DNA from: Paenibacillus silagei
Lineage (GTDB): Bacteria > Bacillota > Bacilli > Paenibacillales > Paenibacillaceae
Reading direction: 5' to 3'
DNA: 64,000 bases
NCBI RefSeq assembly: GCF_017874735.1
Contig: NZ_JAGGLV010000004.1
Coordinates: 310,001 to 374,000, forward strand
The stretch's first letter is position 1. Every line of letters starts with the position of its first letter. The notes beneath the pieces were generated by a model, which worked only from the letters and a program-made list of their open reading frames with translations, was not told where the DNA came from and made no database searches. Below, piece after piece: positions 34,211 to 42,192 of the stretch. Made by a program: the position numbers and the translations under genes.

Positions 34211-34258
34211 GTTAATAGGCTCGTATTGGTTAGGGAGATCATACAACCCTGCCGATAC
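34211..34258 (+). terminator. Probable terminator of collagen-like gene D
   Basis: CTCGTATTGG...CCGATACGGG with inner AGGG...CCCT. The T-run after it is weak. Confidence 0.5.
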
Positions 34259-34295
34259 GGGCTTTGTATTCATTATACGACGAGATAATAATACC

Positions 34296-34324
34296 TTGCC
34301 CTTTCACCGGAAACTGACTACAAT
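34296..34324 (+). promoter_or_regulatory. Promoter of the ROK-MFS operon
   Basis: -35 TTGCCC (34296-34301), 17-bp spacer, -10 TACAAT (34319-34324). The block is conserved with a decayed copy at 31892-31935. Confidence 0.65.
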
Positions 34325-34383
34325 ACACTTATTATAACTCTTTTAATAACATCGATAGAATCATCCGGGAGGGAAAAACCGCT

Positions 34384-35415
34384 ATGCCACAGCCGTCTCA
34401 TAACACACAACTGGTCAAAAAGATAAATGTAGAGCTGGTGAAAAATGCACTGCGCACTTCCGGCACCGGTACCAAAGCCTCCATTGCCGGGCAGACCCGG
34501 CTCAGCGTGGCTACCTGCGGCACCATTCTGAATGAACTGGTTCAGACGGGTGAAATTCTGGAGCTGGGCTGGGAGGAATCCAGCGGCGGCAGACCGGCGA
34601 GAATATACCAGTTCAACGCAGATTACTCTTCTATCATCTGTATGATTGTGCGTTCGGAGGGCGGCCGGCAATCCATTACGTGTGCGCTTGCCAATCTGAA
34701 CGGTGAGATCATAGAGGAAGCTGTTAAGGACTATGACGAGATTACTCCAGATACCCTTGGGAAGTGGCTGGATGAGATGATTGCGGAGCATCCGAATGTG
34801 CAGGCGATCGGTATCGGCATTCCGGGGGTTGTGCAGCAGGACCGAATAGGGATCTGTGATGTCCCTGCGCTTGCAGAGCAGCCGCTCGGGCTTTTCCTGA
34901 AGGAGCGCTATGAAGAGGTAGAGATCATCATTGAGAATGATATGAATCTGACGGTGTATGGCTTGTACCAGAAGCTGCTGCTGGACGAAGAGAGTCATTT
35001 TGCCGTTCTGACCTTCCCCAAGAATCATTATCCGGGGGCCGGCTTCATGGTGAACGGACGTTTGCTGAACGGCCACAGCTTTTTTAGCGGTGAGGTATCT
35101 TATCTGCCTTACGGCATACCCAGAGAAGAGCAGCTCCGGCTGCTCCAAGGTAATGGCGATCCCCGCAAGCTGGCCGTACATGCACTGGTATCCATCATCA
35201 GCATCATTAACCCGGCCACCATTGTAATCACGGGCGATAATATCGCACCGGAGATGCTGGAGGATCTGCGTAGCGGATGCCTGGAGATTATTCCGCAGGG
35301 CCATATGCCCGAGCTGATGATTCAGCGGGATACCCGGCAGGAATACATGAGCGGACTGATTACCACAACCACGGAAAGCCTGAATTACCGGTTCCACCTG
35401 GTTGAACGAAAGTAA
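34384..35415 (+). CDS. ROK-family transcriptional regulator
   Basis: 343 residues. The N-terminal winged helix (about 10-75; KINVELVKNALRTSGTGTKASI, SVATCGTILNELVQTGEI, SSGGRPARIYQFN) is as in NagC/XylR-type regulators. A C-terminal ROK sugar-kinase-like fold (about 80-340) has GIGIPGVVQQDRI and a region around IIENDMNLTVYG. The zinc-binding Cys cluster of many ROK proteins is not obvious, and AGFMVNGRLLNGHSFFSGEV replaces the usual GAGI motif. It is probably a repressor responding to a sugar. ATG 34384 has a GGGAGGG site. It is 38 bases upstream of the MFS transporter, so it likely controls its own operon. Confidence 0.87.
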   Translation: MPQPSHNTQLVKKINVELVKNALRTSGTGTKASIAGQTRLSVATCGTILNELVQTGEILELGWEESSGGRPARIYQFNADYSSIICMIVRSEGGRQSITCALANLNGEIIEEAVKDYDEITPDTLGKWLDEMIAEHPNVQAIGIGIPGVVQQDRIGICDVPALAEQPLGLFLKERYEEVEIIIENDMNLTVYGLYQKLLLDEESHFAVLTFPKNHYPGAGFMVNGRLLNGHSFFSGEVSYLPYGIPREEQLRLLQGNGDPRKLAVHALVSIISIINPATIVITGDNIAPEMLEDLRSGCLEIIPQGHMPELMIQRDTRQEYMSGLITTTTESLNYRFHLVERK

Positions 35416-35453
35416 GGCACAACTATTTTGTATCATCCAGGAGGCTATTTACT

Positions 35454-36716
35454 GTGAAAGCTCAATCCGGCAATTCCGCCAGTGCACCAAGCAGCAAACG
35501 CAATACTGTCTATATCATGCAGCTCGTTACCATCTTTCTGGGCTTTGTCGTCTTTGGAATCTCGGAAAATATTAAAGGACCCGCCATCCCGCGGATTCAG
35601 CTCGCCTTCAACCTTAATGAAGGCCAGCTCGGCACCCTGCTCTCACTGAATGCACTCGGTTATCTGATCGCCTGCTCGTTCACCGCCGTGCTTGTCCGCA
35701 GATGGGGCATCAAGGCAGTCACCGTTATTTCGTTCGCATCGATGGTGATCTCGGGGGTGCTGATCTATCTCTCTCACAGCTATCCGCTGTTCGCCTCCTC
35801 TTACTTCCTGATGTACATCGGGAACGGGATGCTGGAGATCGGGCTGGCGATTCTGGGGGCACGTATTTTCGTCAAAAACACGGGAATGATGATGAACTTA
35901 TCCCACTTCTTCTATGGACTAAGCTCGACCGTTGCACCGCTGCTGGCAACCGGGGTGATGTCGCTGAGTGTATTCGGTCATACGCTGGACTGGCGGGGGA
36001 TGTATCTGGTCATGCTATCGCTCTGCCTGCTGCCGATTCTGTCGGCGCTGCGAAGCACGTTTCCCGGGGATGATCTGCCGAATGAGGACCGCACCTCCTT
36101 CCGTACCCTGACGCGCGATTCCGCGCTCTGGATGATGGTGATGATTCTGTCCTTCGGCGTGGTCTCAGAGCTGGCTGTGGGCGGCTGGCTGGTTAACTTT
36201 CTGGAAAAAGCCTACGCCTGGGATACCGTCCGCGCTTCCGGCTTACTGTCAGCCTTCTTCCTGCTATTCTCCCTGGGACGGCTCTTGCTGGGTGCACTGA
36301 CAGACCGGATCGGCTTCGTGCTCTCGCTGATTATCTTCTCCTGCTTCTCGGCGGTCTGCACCTTCGCCGCCTTGGCCGGCGGGGAGCGTCTCGCCTTTCT
36401 GTTCGCCCTGTCCGGGGCGGGGATCGCGATTATCTACCCTACCGTTATGGCCTTCATCGCCCGCCGTTACCCGAACGGAAGCGATACAGCCATTACCTTT
36501 GTGGTCACCTTAATGGGCCTCGGTAGCGTCATCGGCAACTATATTATCGGCTGGGTCATTGAGACCGTCAAAAGAATGTACGGCAGCACTACAGAGATCG
36601 GCCTGCTGCGCGGACTCCAGGCAGGGTACGGTTTCATCGGCTTATGCGCCGCCATCTGTTCCCTGTCGGGCATCGTGCTGTATGTGTATTTGAAGCGGCG
36701 GCGGGAGCTGATCTAA
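35454..36716 (+). CDS. MFS transporter, probably sugar
   Basis: 420 residues with about 12 membrane segments, the first at VYIMQLVTIFLGFVVFGISE. The cytoplasmic loop between helices 2 and 3 has VRRWGIKAVTVIS, a variant of the MFS motif A. GTG 35454 has a CCAGGAGGC site 9 bases upstream. It is co-transcribed with the ROK regulator, which points to a sugar or sugar-like substrate. A crushed paralogue lies at 31964-32258. A hairpin terminator at 36731 follows directly. Confidence 0.88.
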   Translation: MKAQSGNSASAPSSKRNTVYIMQLVTIFLGFVVFGISENIKGPAIPRIQLAFNLNEGQLGTLLSLNALGYLIACSFTAVLVRRWGIKAVTVISFASMVISGVLIYLSHSYPLFASSYFLMYIGNGMLEIGLAILGARIFVKNTGMMMNLSHFFYGLSSTVAPLLATGVMSLSVFGHTLDWRGMYLVMLSLCLLPILSALRSTFPGDDLPNEDRTSFRTLTRDSALWMMVMILSFGVVSELAVGGWLVNFLEKAYAWDTVRASGLLSAFFLLFSLGRLLLGALTDRIGFVLSLIIFSCFSAVCTFAALAGGERLAFLFALSGAGIAIIYPTVMAFIARRYPNGSDTAITFVVTLMGLGSVIGNYIIGWVIETVKRMYGSTTEIGLLRGLQAGYGFIGLCAAICSLSGIVLYVYLKRRRELI

Positions 36717-36730
36717 GCTCTGATGGAATC

Positions 36731-36770
36731 AGGCAAGACAGAGGGCGCTGCCGCTCTGCTCTTGCCTTTT
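36731..36770 (+). terminator. Terminator of ROK-MFS operon; left flank repeat of the insert
   Basis: AGGCAAGACAGAGGG...CTCTGCTCTTGCCTTTT. The same sequence, 2711 bases further on at 39442-39480, borders the SGNH gene. Confidence 0.85.
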
Positions 36771-36891
36771 AAGAGTCCTTTTTCTTATGTAGCGAAAGCA
36801 GTATTATAAGGACAATCAACTGTATTGCTGCCAGGATGAGAACTGCAAGTTGTTGGCCTGTCGATAACGACTGAATAATAGGAATAAACAT
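36769..36891 (-). CDS. Small membrane protein, 40 residues, coupled to Spo0E-like gene
   Basis: ATG at 36891 shares one base with the TAA stop of the Spo0E-like gene (TAATG), a classic re-initiation layout. The product begins MFIPIIQSLSTGQQ, has one hydrophobic helix of about 20 residues (LAVLILAAIQLIVLIILLSL) and ends with HKKKDS, so a cytoplasmic basic tail is likely. The family is not recognised. The stop lies inside the end of the repeated terminator. Coupling suggests it works with the Spo0E-like protein, for instance as membrane partner; this is inference. No separate ribosome site, which lowers confidence. Confidence 0.55.
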   Translation of the reverse strand: MFIPIIQSLSTGQQLAVLILAAIQLIVLIILLSLHKKKDS

Positions 36892-37052
36892 TACATGGCC
36901 TCCAGATGTACAACTAATCTTTGGTACTCGTTTAATAGACAATCCAATTCCCTCGACTTCATCAACACCCGATCATCCAGTAAACCGTATTCTTTAGCCA
37001 ACCCGTTCAGTTCCTTTCTTCTTTCTTCGATCTTTTGCTGTAGGTTGTCCAT
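36891..37052 (-). CDS. Spo0E-family aspartyl-phosphate phosphatase
   Basis: 53 residues. Two helices are joined by a short turn: LQQKIEERRKELNGLAKEYG and VLMKSRELDCLLNEYQ. The second has the Spo0E signature SxxLD as SRELD. Proteins of this family remove phosphate from Spo0A~P and so delay sporulation. The start is ATG 37052 with GGGAGA nine bases upstream. It lies downstream of the peptide gene and its terminator, so it may have its own promoter. Its place beside a peptide receptor of the Rap/AimR class suggests a link between cell-cell signalling and sporulation. Length and motif fit the family well. Confidence 0.82.
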   Translation of the reverse strand: MDNLQQKIEERRKELNGLAKEYGLLDDRVLMKSRELDCLLNEYQRLVVHLEAM

Positions 37053-37163
37053 ATAAATGATTCTCCCATATTTTGATGTTTAACCCATTTTAACAAGAGT
37101 TACCCAACAAAGAAAAAAGCCTTTTAGGATTCACGCTTTAAAAATTTTTTCGCCCTTAGACAC

Positions 37164-37203
37164 AAAACAACCCCCGCTTTTAAATCACGGAGGTTGTTTT
37201 TGT
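37164..37203 (-). terminator. Terminator after receptor-peptide pair
   Basis: AAAACAACC...GGTTGTTTT with inner CCG/CGG. Located 10-50 bases after the peptide gene stop. Confidence 0.8.
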
Positions 37204-37212
37204 TTGATTTTT

Positions 37213-37350
37213 TCAAGAACCTTCACCATTTGAGAGCGTGGATACGGTCACAGGAAAGGAACTGTCAGGTGGAATGGGCGGTATTACTCCCAAGAACAAT
37301 GAACTACAGAGAAGGGTCACTAAAAGCAGGGATGAAAGCCACTTGCGCAT
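37213..37350 (-). CDS. Phr/AimP/AloP-like secreted signalling peptide precursor
   Basis: 45 residues. ATG 37350 has a strong AAAGGAGTGATTGAAG site, and the frame differs from that of the receptor gene whose last 47 bases it overlaps, as in many rap-phr pairs. The product starts MRKWLSS (two positive charges), then a hydrophobic stretch LLLVTLLCSSLFLGVIPPI, then a polar tail ending VTVSTLSNGEGS. That is the plan of an exported pro-peptide whose C-terminal part is cut to a short signal and re-imported by the Opp permease. The mature peptide cannot be told from sequence; the last 6-10 residues are the best guess. A terminator follows directly. Confidence 0.75.
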   Translation of the reverse strand: MRKWLSSLLLVTLLCSSLFLGVIPPIPPDSSFPVTVSTLSNGEGS

Positions 37351-38770
37351 CTTCAATCACTCCTTTCATAAAATGCTCATACCTTGCCTTTTGTTGTGCC
37401 AAAGCCTGATTTCGGTACTGCTCAAAAAAGGCCGCACAATTTATGATGAGGTTCTTGTTGCTCAATGCAATGGAATGGGACAACGCTTGTAGCAGCCGAT
37501 CGATCCCTTCTTGATACTGATGGTGAAACAGACAATACTTAGCCAGCTCATAGCATAACCGCGCGTAGCGGTCACGTTGGAAAACATCTTGATAATGCAC
37601 ATGGGCAGGCCAGGAATCGTTCGTCAGTAACTCATCTATTTGATCTTTGAAATGAGCAAGCACTTTGTCAGCCTCATATTCAAAACGGTTAACTGCATTC
37701 ATGATGGTCAGCAGGCTAGGCAGCCACTCTTCTGGATACTTGTCTAAAAAGGTTAGATATTCTGGCAAACAATCAAAATGTCCCATAAGCACATTCAGAT
37801 TATAACGATTGGCCTCAGCAAACCGTGTGAATTTGTAGATTTCCTTCCAACCAGTATCATCCAGGTTTTTGAACCAGCTCAGATCCTCATATCCGGCAAT
37901 ATACTCTAAAGCTTGTTCATAGTCTCCCATCCACTCCAGAGCATTCCCTTTCAGCAAAAAACTCTGCCCATAATAAAAGACCAAATGACGTTCTGTGATA
38001 AAGGCTTCCGTTTCGGTGATTCCTCTACGTGAGCGTTCTTTTTTTGGGAAGAGAATAATAGTCAGCAAGGCTTTCATTTCATCGGCATATTGGATCACTT
38101 CGTCCCATTGCTGCAGGTTAAAATGAACATTGGCTAATTGCAGGAGGCCGTCTAATTGCAGGTTTTCGGAAAGACGATTTCGATAAGATGCAAATTTGAG
38201 CGCAGCCTCATGGTTTTTTTTCATGTCAGTGCCTAGTCTTGCTCGAAACCATTTGTAATGACTTGTGGCTAGCCGCTCAGAATGCTGCTTGATCTCATTT
38301 TCACAGATACAGCGGTAAAACGGAATGGAAGCCTTCCACTCTCCTTGGGCAAAAAGTGACTCAGCTAAAGTGAATACATCTTGGATATGAACAGGCTCTT
38401 CCATGATTTGGTTCAACGTGGCAGTAATCAAATCCTCTTTTTCAAGCTGTACACATCGCAGCAAAAAATTTTTAATCTGTTTCCAGTGTGTTTTTCCGCT
38501 GGCAAAGCATTCGGTCACATATAACTCATACAGCCAGCCAGGAGGTTGGCCCAGTACCTTTCCGATCAAGTCTAACTGCCTAACGGGTATAGGTTTTGAA
38601 GGTATGCTCGTAAAGATAGCACTTAATAGACCACGGTTTATCCCGCTTTGCTGTGCAAGTTGATGCAATGTTACATTCTGCTGTTCCATCTCTCTCTCGA
38701 TCAAGGTTAGTATAGAAGCTATTGGTTTAACAAGAGAGCTAGGGTTTGGAACATGTTTGTTATTGCTCAA
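37304..38770 (-). CDS. RRNPP-family peptide receptor (AimR/AloR-like), HTH plus TPR repeats
   Basis: 488 residues. The N-terminal XRE-like helix-turn-helix (about 10-85) has IASILTLIEREMEQQNVTLH, LAQQSGINRGLLSAIF and VRQLDLIGKVLGQPPGWLYE. The rest is almost wholly helical with degenerate TPR units (about 100-470; WKASIPFYRCICENEIKQHS, NVHFNLQQWDEVIQYADE, WMGDYEQALEYIAGYEDL). The plan and N-terminus match AimR-type receptors and the AloR receptors described in Paenibacillus. The start is taken as TTG 38770, preceded by GGGGGAAC; ATG at residue 28 would cut the HTH. A sigma-A promoter lies at 38868-38896. The peptide gene overlaps its 3' end. It probably binds the peptide and controls transcription locally. 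Confidence 0.88.
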   Translation of the reverse strand: MSNNKHVPNPSSLVKPIASILTLIEREMEQQNVTLHQLAQQSGINRGLLSAIFTSIPSKPIPVRQLDLIGKVLGQPPGWLYELYVTECFASGKTHWKQIKNFLLRCVQLEKEDLITATLNQIMEEPVHIQDVFTLAESLFAQGEWKASIPFYRCICENEIKQHSERLATSHYKWFRARLGTDMKKNHEAALKFASYRNRLSENLQLDGLLQLANVHFNLQQWDEVIQYADEMKALLTIILFPKKERSRRGITETEAFITERHLVFYYGQSFLLKGNALEWMGDYEQALEYIAGYEDLSWFKNLDDTGWKEIYKFTRFAEANRYNLNVLMGHFDCLPEYLTFLDKYPEEWLPSLLTIMNAVNRFEYEADKVLAHFKDQIDELLTNDSWPAHVHYQDVFQRDRYARLCYELAKYCLFHHQYQEGIDRLLQALSHSIALSNKNLIINCAAFFEQYRNQALAQQKARYEHFMKGVIEDAQVAFIPAFSDPSL

Positions 38771-38867
38771 TAGGATGTTCCCCCATCTCTTCTATGGTCT
38801 GCTCGGGAAAAGCATTTTGTAGTGCTTTTTGTTGGAGCATGCACCACATCATTTAGAATATGGGTAA

Positions 38868-38896
38868 ATTGTACCGTAAAGAACTTTTAAGTTCAA
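38868..38896 (-). promoter_or_regulatory. Promoter of the receptor gene with palindrome over -35/spacer
   Basis: Minus strand -35 TTGAAC (38891-38896), 17-bp spacer, -10 TACAAT (38868-38873). The perfect-arm palindrome GAACTT-TT-AAGTTC (38881-38894) overlaps the -35 and spacer, a good place for an operator of the receptor or the divergent XRE protein. Confidence 0.7.
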
Positions 38897-38986
38897 TTAT
38901 TAAACAAACAATACAACTTACAACACTCTGCTAATCTCCTATGGGCATGGTCTACACTTTTATATATAGAGAGAGGTGGGCCTTTA

Positions 38987-39322
38987 ATGAAGGTAGCAAA
39001 ACAAGTAGGAGATCAAGTACGACACTATCGAAATCTTAAAGGACTGACCCAGGAACAACTTGCAGAGCTTGTAGATACATACGGCACCTACATCGGTCGA
39101 TTAGAACGCGGTGAGCAAAACGTGCAGCTTGAAACATTAGAAAAAATTGCAGATGCTTTACAAATAAGCGTCTACGCCTTATTTAATCATTCCCAGTTCG
39201 ATCACTTGAATAATCAGGAATGGATCTGGCGGGTTGTGCATCTGTTGCAGGAGCAATCCACTGATGAACAAGAGAAAGCTTATCGAGTGTTGAGTGAGAT
39301 GTTTAAGAAAACATTGAAGTAG
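38987..39322 (+). CDS. Small XRE-family regulator
   Basis: 111 residues. The N-terminal helix-turn-helix (about 5-65) has VRHYRNLKGLTQEQLAELV, GTYIGRLERGEQNV and LETLEKIADALQISVYALF. A short C-terminal helical part (WIWRVVHLLQEQSTDEQEKA) may dimerise. ATG 38987 follows AGAGAGGTGGG. It is divergent from the peptide receptor, with 216 bases between them, and inside the same repeat-flanked insert. It could control the receptor promoter or be a co-inherited phage-type repressor; targets are unknown. Confidence 0.85.
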   Translation: MKVAKQVGDQVRHYRNLKGLTQEQLAELVDTYGTYIGRLERGEQNVQLETLEKIADALQISVYALFNHSQFDHLNNQEWIWRVVHLLQEQSTDEQEKAYRVLSEMFKKTLK

Positions 39323-39353
39323 CTGACTACATTTCAAACGAATTTATAACAAA

Positions 39354-39404
39354 ACAAACACACCGAAAATCATGTTTTAGATTGATTTCTGGTGTGTTTG
39401 TTTT
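39354..39404 (+). terminator. Terminator of the XRE gene
   Basis: Long stem AACAAACACACC...GGTGTGTTTGTT with inner AATCA/TTGATT pairing, followed by TTTAATC. Confidence 0.8.
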
Positions 39405-39441
39405 AATCTATACACTTAATAGTCTAAGCACTGATGGTAAC

Positions 39442-39480
39442 AGGCAAGACAGAGGGGCTGCCCCTCTGCTCTTGCCTTTT
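39442..39480. terminator. Repeated terminator hairpin; right flank repeat of the insert
   Basis: AGGCAAGACAGAGGGG-CTG-CCCCTCTGCTCTTGCCTTTTT. It is a perfect version of the copy at 36731-36770 and lies at the 3' end of the SGNH gene; it can work in either direction. Confidence 0.8.
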
Positions 39481-40160
39481 TACAAATAACCCTTAAGATT
39501 ATTCAGCACCACCGCATACCCGTTAGCATACATATGAACTCCGTCCATCGTATACTCTTCCTTCAGATTCCCTTCGGCGTCCATCAATCCCTCATTCACA
39601 TTGATGAACTCATACCCGTGCTTCCCGGCTAATTGTTCCACCGCGCTGTTCGCTTCCAATAGAGCCGCATTGGTTCTCGTTCTGAAGTAGTTCTCCCGCA
39701 TCTCCTCATCCATTCCGGGGAAGTCGGCCTTGGCATTCACCGGATAATACGCCATCACATACACCTTGCACTCCGGCAGCCTCTCTCTAATCCGGGTCAG
39801 AATCTCATTGTAATTCGCAAGCAGCTTCCCCAGCTCATACTCCCCGTCCGCTGAGCTGATGTCATTGGTGCCGATATTAATGAACAGCTTCGAAGGCGCA
39901 AGCTCCAGCACGCATACCTCCAGCACTTCAAGCAATTCCCGGGTTACATAGCCTGCAATCCCGCGGTTATAGATCACCGTCTGCTTCTCCAGCGTCTGCT
40001 GTAATTCATTCACCGGAAAAAACTCCATCAGCGAGGAGCCCGCCAGAACGGTCTGCCCTTTTAGCGCTAAGGTATTCAGAATGCTGTACTTCTTCACCTT
40101 CTCTTCTTTCTCTCTCTGCCACTGAATCTCCATCATCTCGTCAAATTCTTCCTGGGTCAT
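39480..40160 (-). CDS. SGNH/GDSL-family hydrolase
   Basis: 226 residues, cytoplasmic. All four SGNH blocks are visible: block I LAGSSLMEFF with catalytic S43, block II Gly in YNRGIAGYVT, block III Asn in NIGTNDISS and block V D206/H209 in MDGVHMYANGY. It is an esterase or lipase-like enzyme, perhaps a sugar de-esterase, but the substrate is unknown. Close relatives are common in Bacillales as single genes. ATG 40160 has a GCGGAGGAG site. Its 3' end abuts the repeated terminator. A crushed copy of the gene is at 32306-32380. Confidence 0.88.
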   Translation of the reverse strand: MTQEEFDEMMEIQWQREKEEKVKKYSILNTLALKGQTVLAGSSLMEFFPVNELQQTLEKQTVIYNRGIAGYVTRELLEVLEVCVLELAPSKLFINIGTNDISSADGEYELGKLLANYNEILTRIRERLPECKVYVMAYYPVNAKADFPGMDEEMRENYFRTRTNAALLEANSAVEQLAGKHGYEFINVNEGLMDAEGNLKEEYTMDGVHMYANGYAVVLNNLKGYL

Positions 40161-40423
40161 TCTATTCTCCTCCGCTTCTATTGCTCTATTATTCTACCAT
40201 TGTTAACCTTTATCTCTCAGCTTGCAACCCTTGCCCAATTGTGTCGGAAATATGGAAATTGATCTCCATGTAAGGTTTATGTTCTATGCACACGTGTTCT
40301 GAATAGGTTAGATATCGGGTGCAGTCGGAGGTGCACATCTGGCTGGATTGCCCGCAAGGTACCGGTACGCCGGACCTCAATTCTACAGTTGAAGGGCGGA
40401 ATGTTTTTGAAAAAGGTAGTTGC

Positions 40424-41083
40424 TTGCTCCTGTCGGTTGCATTGTTGTCTTCGTTCTATGTTGCCAGTCCCCCCGAGGTATCAGCCGCATCGCCAATTGT
40501 GGTGAATTCGACGATTGTAGTGAAGGCCGGTGAGACGTATAACGGCAATGGCCAGACGTTCGTCGCCAATCCGAGCACGCTCGGAGACGGCAGCCAGGCA
40601 GAGAATCAGAAGCCCATCTTCCGGCTGGAAAAGAATGCTACACTCAAAAATGTAATTATCGGCGCTCCCGGCGCAGACGGGGTGCACTGTTACGGGAATG
40701 CTACCATCTCCAACGTAACCTGGCAGGATGTCGGCGAGGATGCCCTGACCCTGAAGGCCTCCGGCACCGTCAATATTACAGGCGGAGGTGCGTACAAAGC
40801 CTACGATAAAGTGTTTCAGGCGAATGCTGCGGGCACCATCAACATTAAGAATTTCAGAGCCGATGATATCGGCAAGCTGGCCCGCCAGAACGGCGGCACC
40901 TCCTACACGGTGAACTTCACACTGGACAACTCGGACATTTCGAACGTTAAGGATTCCATCTTCCGCACAGACAGCAGCAGCAGCGCAGCCCGGATTACCA
41001 ATACCCGCTACCGCAATGTGCCCACCCTATTCAAGGGCTTTGCCTCGGGCAAGACCAGCCAATCGGGCAACACGCAATATTGA
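40424..41083 (+). CDS. Pectate lyase family PL3, signal peptide probably frameshifted
   Basis: The mature part (about 197 residues, [20 protein letters not shown] onward) is a complete PL3 parallel-beta-helix lyase, with [40 protein letters not shown] and [10 protein letters not shown] typical of the family; it cleaves polygalacturonate outside the cell. The N-terminus is odd. A well-placed GAAGGGCGGA site leads to ATG 40401, which reads [10 protein letters not shown], a normal signal start, but in another frame from the hydrophobic core [14 protein letters not shown]. One missing or two extra bases near 40420 would explain this. TTG 40424 with AAAAAGGT upstream could rescue translation but gives a signal without positive charge. 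An in-frame GTG at 40319 is less likely. A sequencing error is possible. Confidence 0.75.
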   Translation: MLLSVALLSSFYVASPPEVSAASPIVVNSTIVVKAGETYNGNGQTFVANPSTLGDGSQAENQKPIFRLEKNATLKNVIIGAPGADGVHCYGNATISNVTWQDVGEDALTLKASGTVNITGGGAYKAYDKVFQANAAGTINIKNFRADDIGKLARQNGGTSYTVNFTLDNSDISNVKDSIFRTDSSSSAARITNTRYRNVPTLFKGFASGKTSQSGNTQY

Positions 41084-41390
41084 GATAAAATAAAGTCAGG
41101 GCAGCTAGTGTAAATCCACCAGTCTGATGCCCGCAACATACCGCCGTTAACAGTAACCGCCTTCATTTCCGGCTCTTCCGGGATGAAGGCAGTTTCTATA
41201 TATTCGGAGGATAAGCACACATGAACACGGTCAGCTTCGGGACGGAGAGTTTGATTTATTTTGGACACATCTGCCTCTATGAACTCTATCGACATAAGCT
41301 CACATGATATGCTATTATGATAGCCTGATAACGTATTAACGAACTAAAGCGGGCGGATGCGGCACGCAATCTACTAGGGGGATTAGAGAG

Positions 41391-42164
41391 ATGAAGAAGC
41401 AAGGATTATGGATACTATTATTAATGGCGCTGGCTGTTGCTGTGCTGTCCGGCTGCTCCAGTTCAGGGAATAAGGACGGCAAGCTGGTGATCGGCATAGA
41501 CGACAAGTTCGCCCCAATGGGCTTCCGGGATGACGACAATGAGCTTGTCGGCTTCGATATTGACTATGCGCGAGCGGCTGTCAAGAAGATGGGCAAGGAG
41601 GTTACCTTCCAGCCGATTGACTGGTCCGCCAAGGAGTCTGAGCTCAACAGCGGGCGCATCGATATGATCTGGAACGGATACACCATCACGGACGAGCGCA
41701 AGGAGAAGGTGCTGTTCACCAAGCCTTATCTGGAGAATAGCCAGGTGGTAGTCGTGCTGGCAGGTTCATCGCTGTCTGCGCTTAAGGATCTGGCCGGCAA
41801 AGAAGTTGGACTTCAGAGCCTCTCTTCTGCCGCCGATGCCCTGGATGCCAGTCCGATCAAAGCCGAGCTTAAGGACGTGTCCGAATACCCCGACAATGTC
41901 CTGGCTCTGACAGACCTCAAGTCCGGCCGTGTGGATGGGGTAGTTATTGATGAGGTTGTCGCCAGATATTACATAGCCAAGGAGCCCGATACGTATAAGC
42001 TGATGGAAGAATCACTGGCTCCTGAGCAATATGGTATTGGAATCAAGAAGGGCAATGATGAACTGCTGACAGAGCTGCAGAAGGCGCTGGATGAGCTGAA
42101 CAGTGACGGAACCGCCGCTGAGATCTCAACCAAGTGGTTCGGAGAGAATAAGGTATTGAACTAG
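41391..42164 (+). CDS. Amino-acid ABC transporter, substrate-binding lipoprotein
   Basis: 257 residues. The lipoprotein signal has lipobox LSGC with Cys22. It is an SBP_bac_3 fold protein: LVIGIDDKFAPMGFRDDDNE at the start, GFDIDYARAA, SGRIDMIWNGYTITDERKE, and hinge segments LKSGRVDGVVIDE. This fold binds polar amino acids such as cystine, glutamine or arginine; the specificity is not clear. ATG 41391 follows AGGGGGATTAGAG. First gene of a three-gene operon with permease and ATPase (gaps of 28 and 15 bases), ending at the terminator at 43889. Confidence 0.9.
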   Translation: MKKQGLWILLLMALAVAVLSGCSSSGNKDGKLVIGIDDKFAPMGFRDDDNELVGFDIDYARAAVKKMGKEVTFQPIDWSAKESELNSGRIDMIWNGYTITDERKEKVLFTKPYLENSQVVVVLAGSSLSALKDLAGKEVGLQSLSSAADALDASPIKAELKDVSEYPDNVLALTDLKSGRVDGVVIDEVVARYYIAKEPDTYKLMEESLAPEQYGIGIKKGNDELLTELQKALDELNSDGTAAEISTKWFGENKVLN

Positions 42165-42192
42165 ATGCTATCGTTTAGGAGCCGGTTAAGCC

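Noticed and set aside
36721..39480. Insertion sequence or integron at the signalling island
   Set aside because: No transposase, integrase or terminal inverted repeats were found; the only border signal is the duplicated terminator.
41008..41295. Minus-strand frame of 95 codons overlapping the pectate lyase end
   Set aside because: Its last third is antisense to the lyase, the ATG has no ribosome site and no family is recognised. It may be a chance frame or an old remnant.
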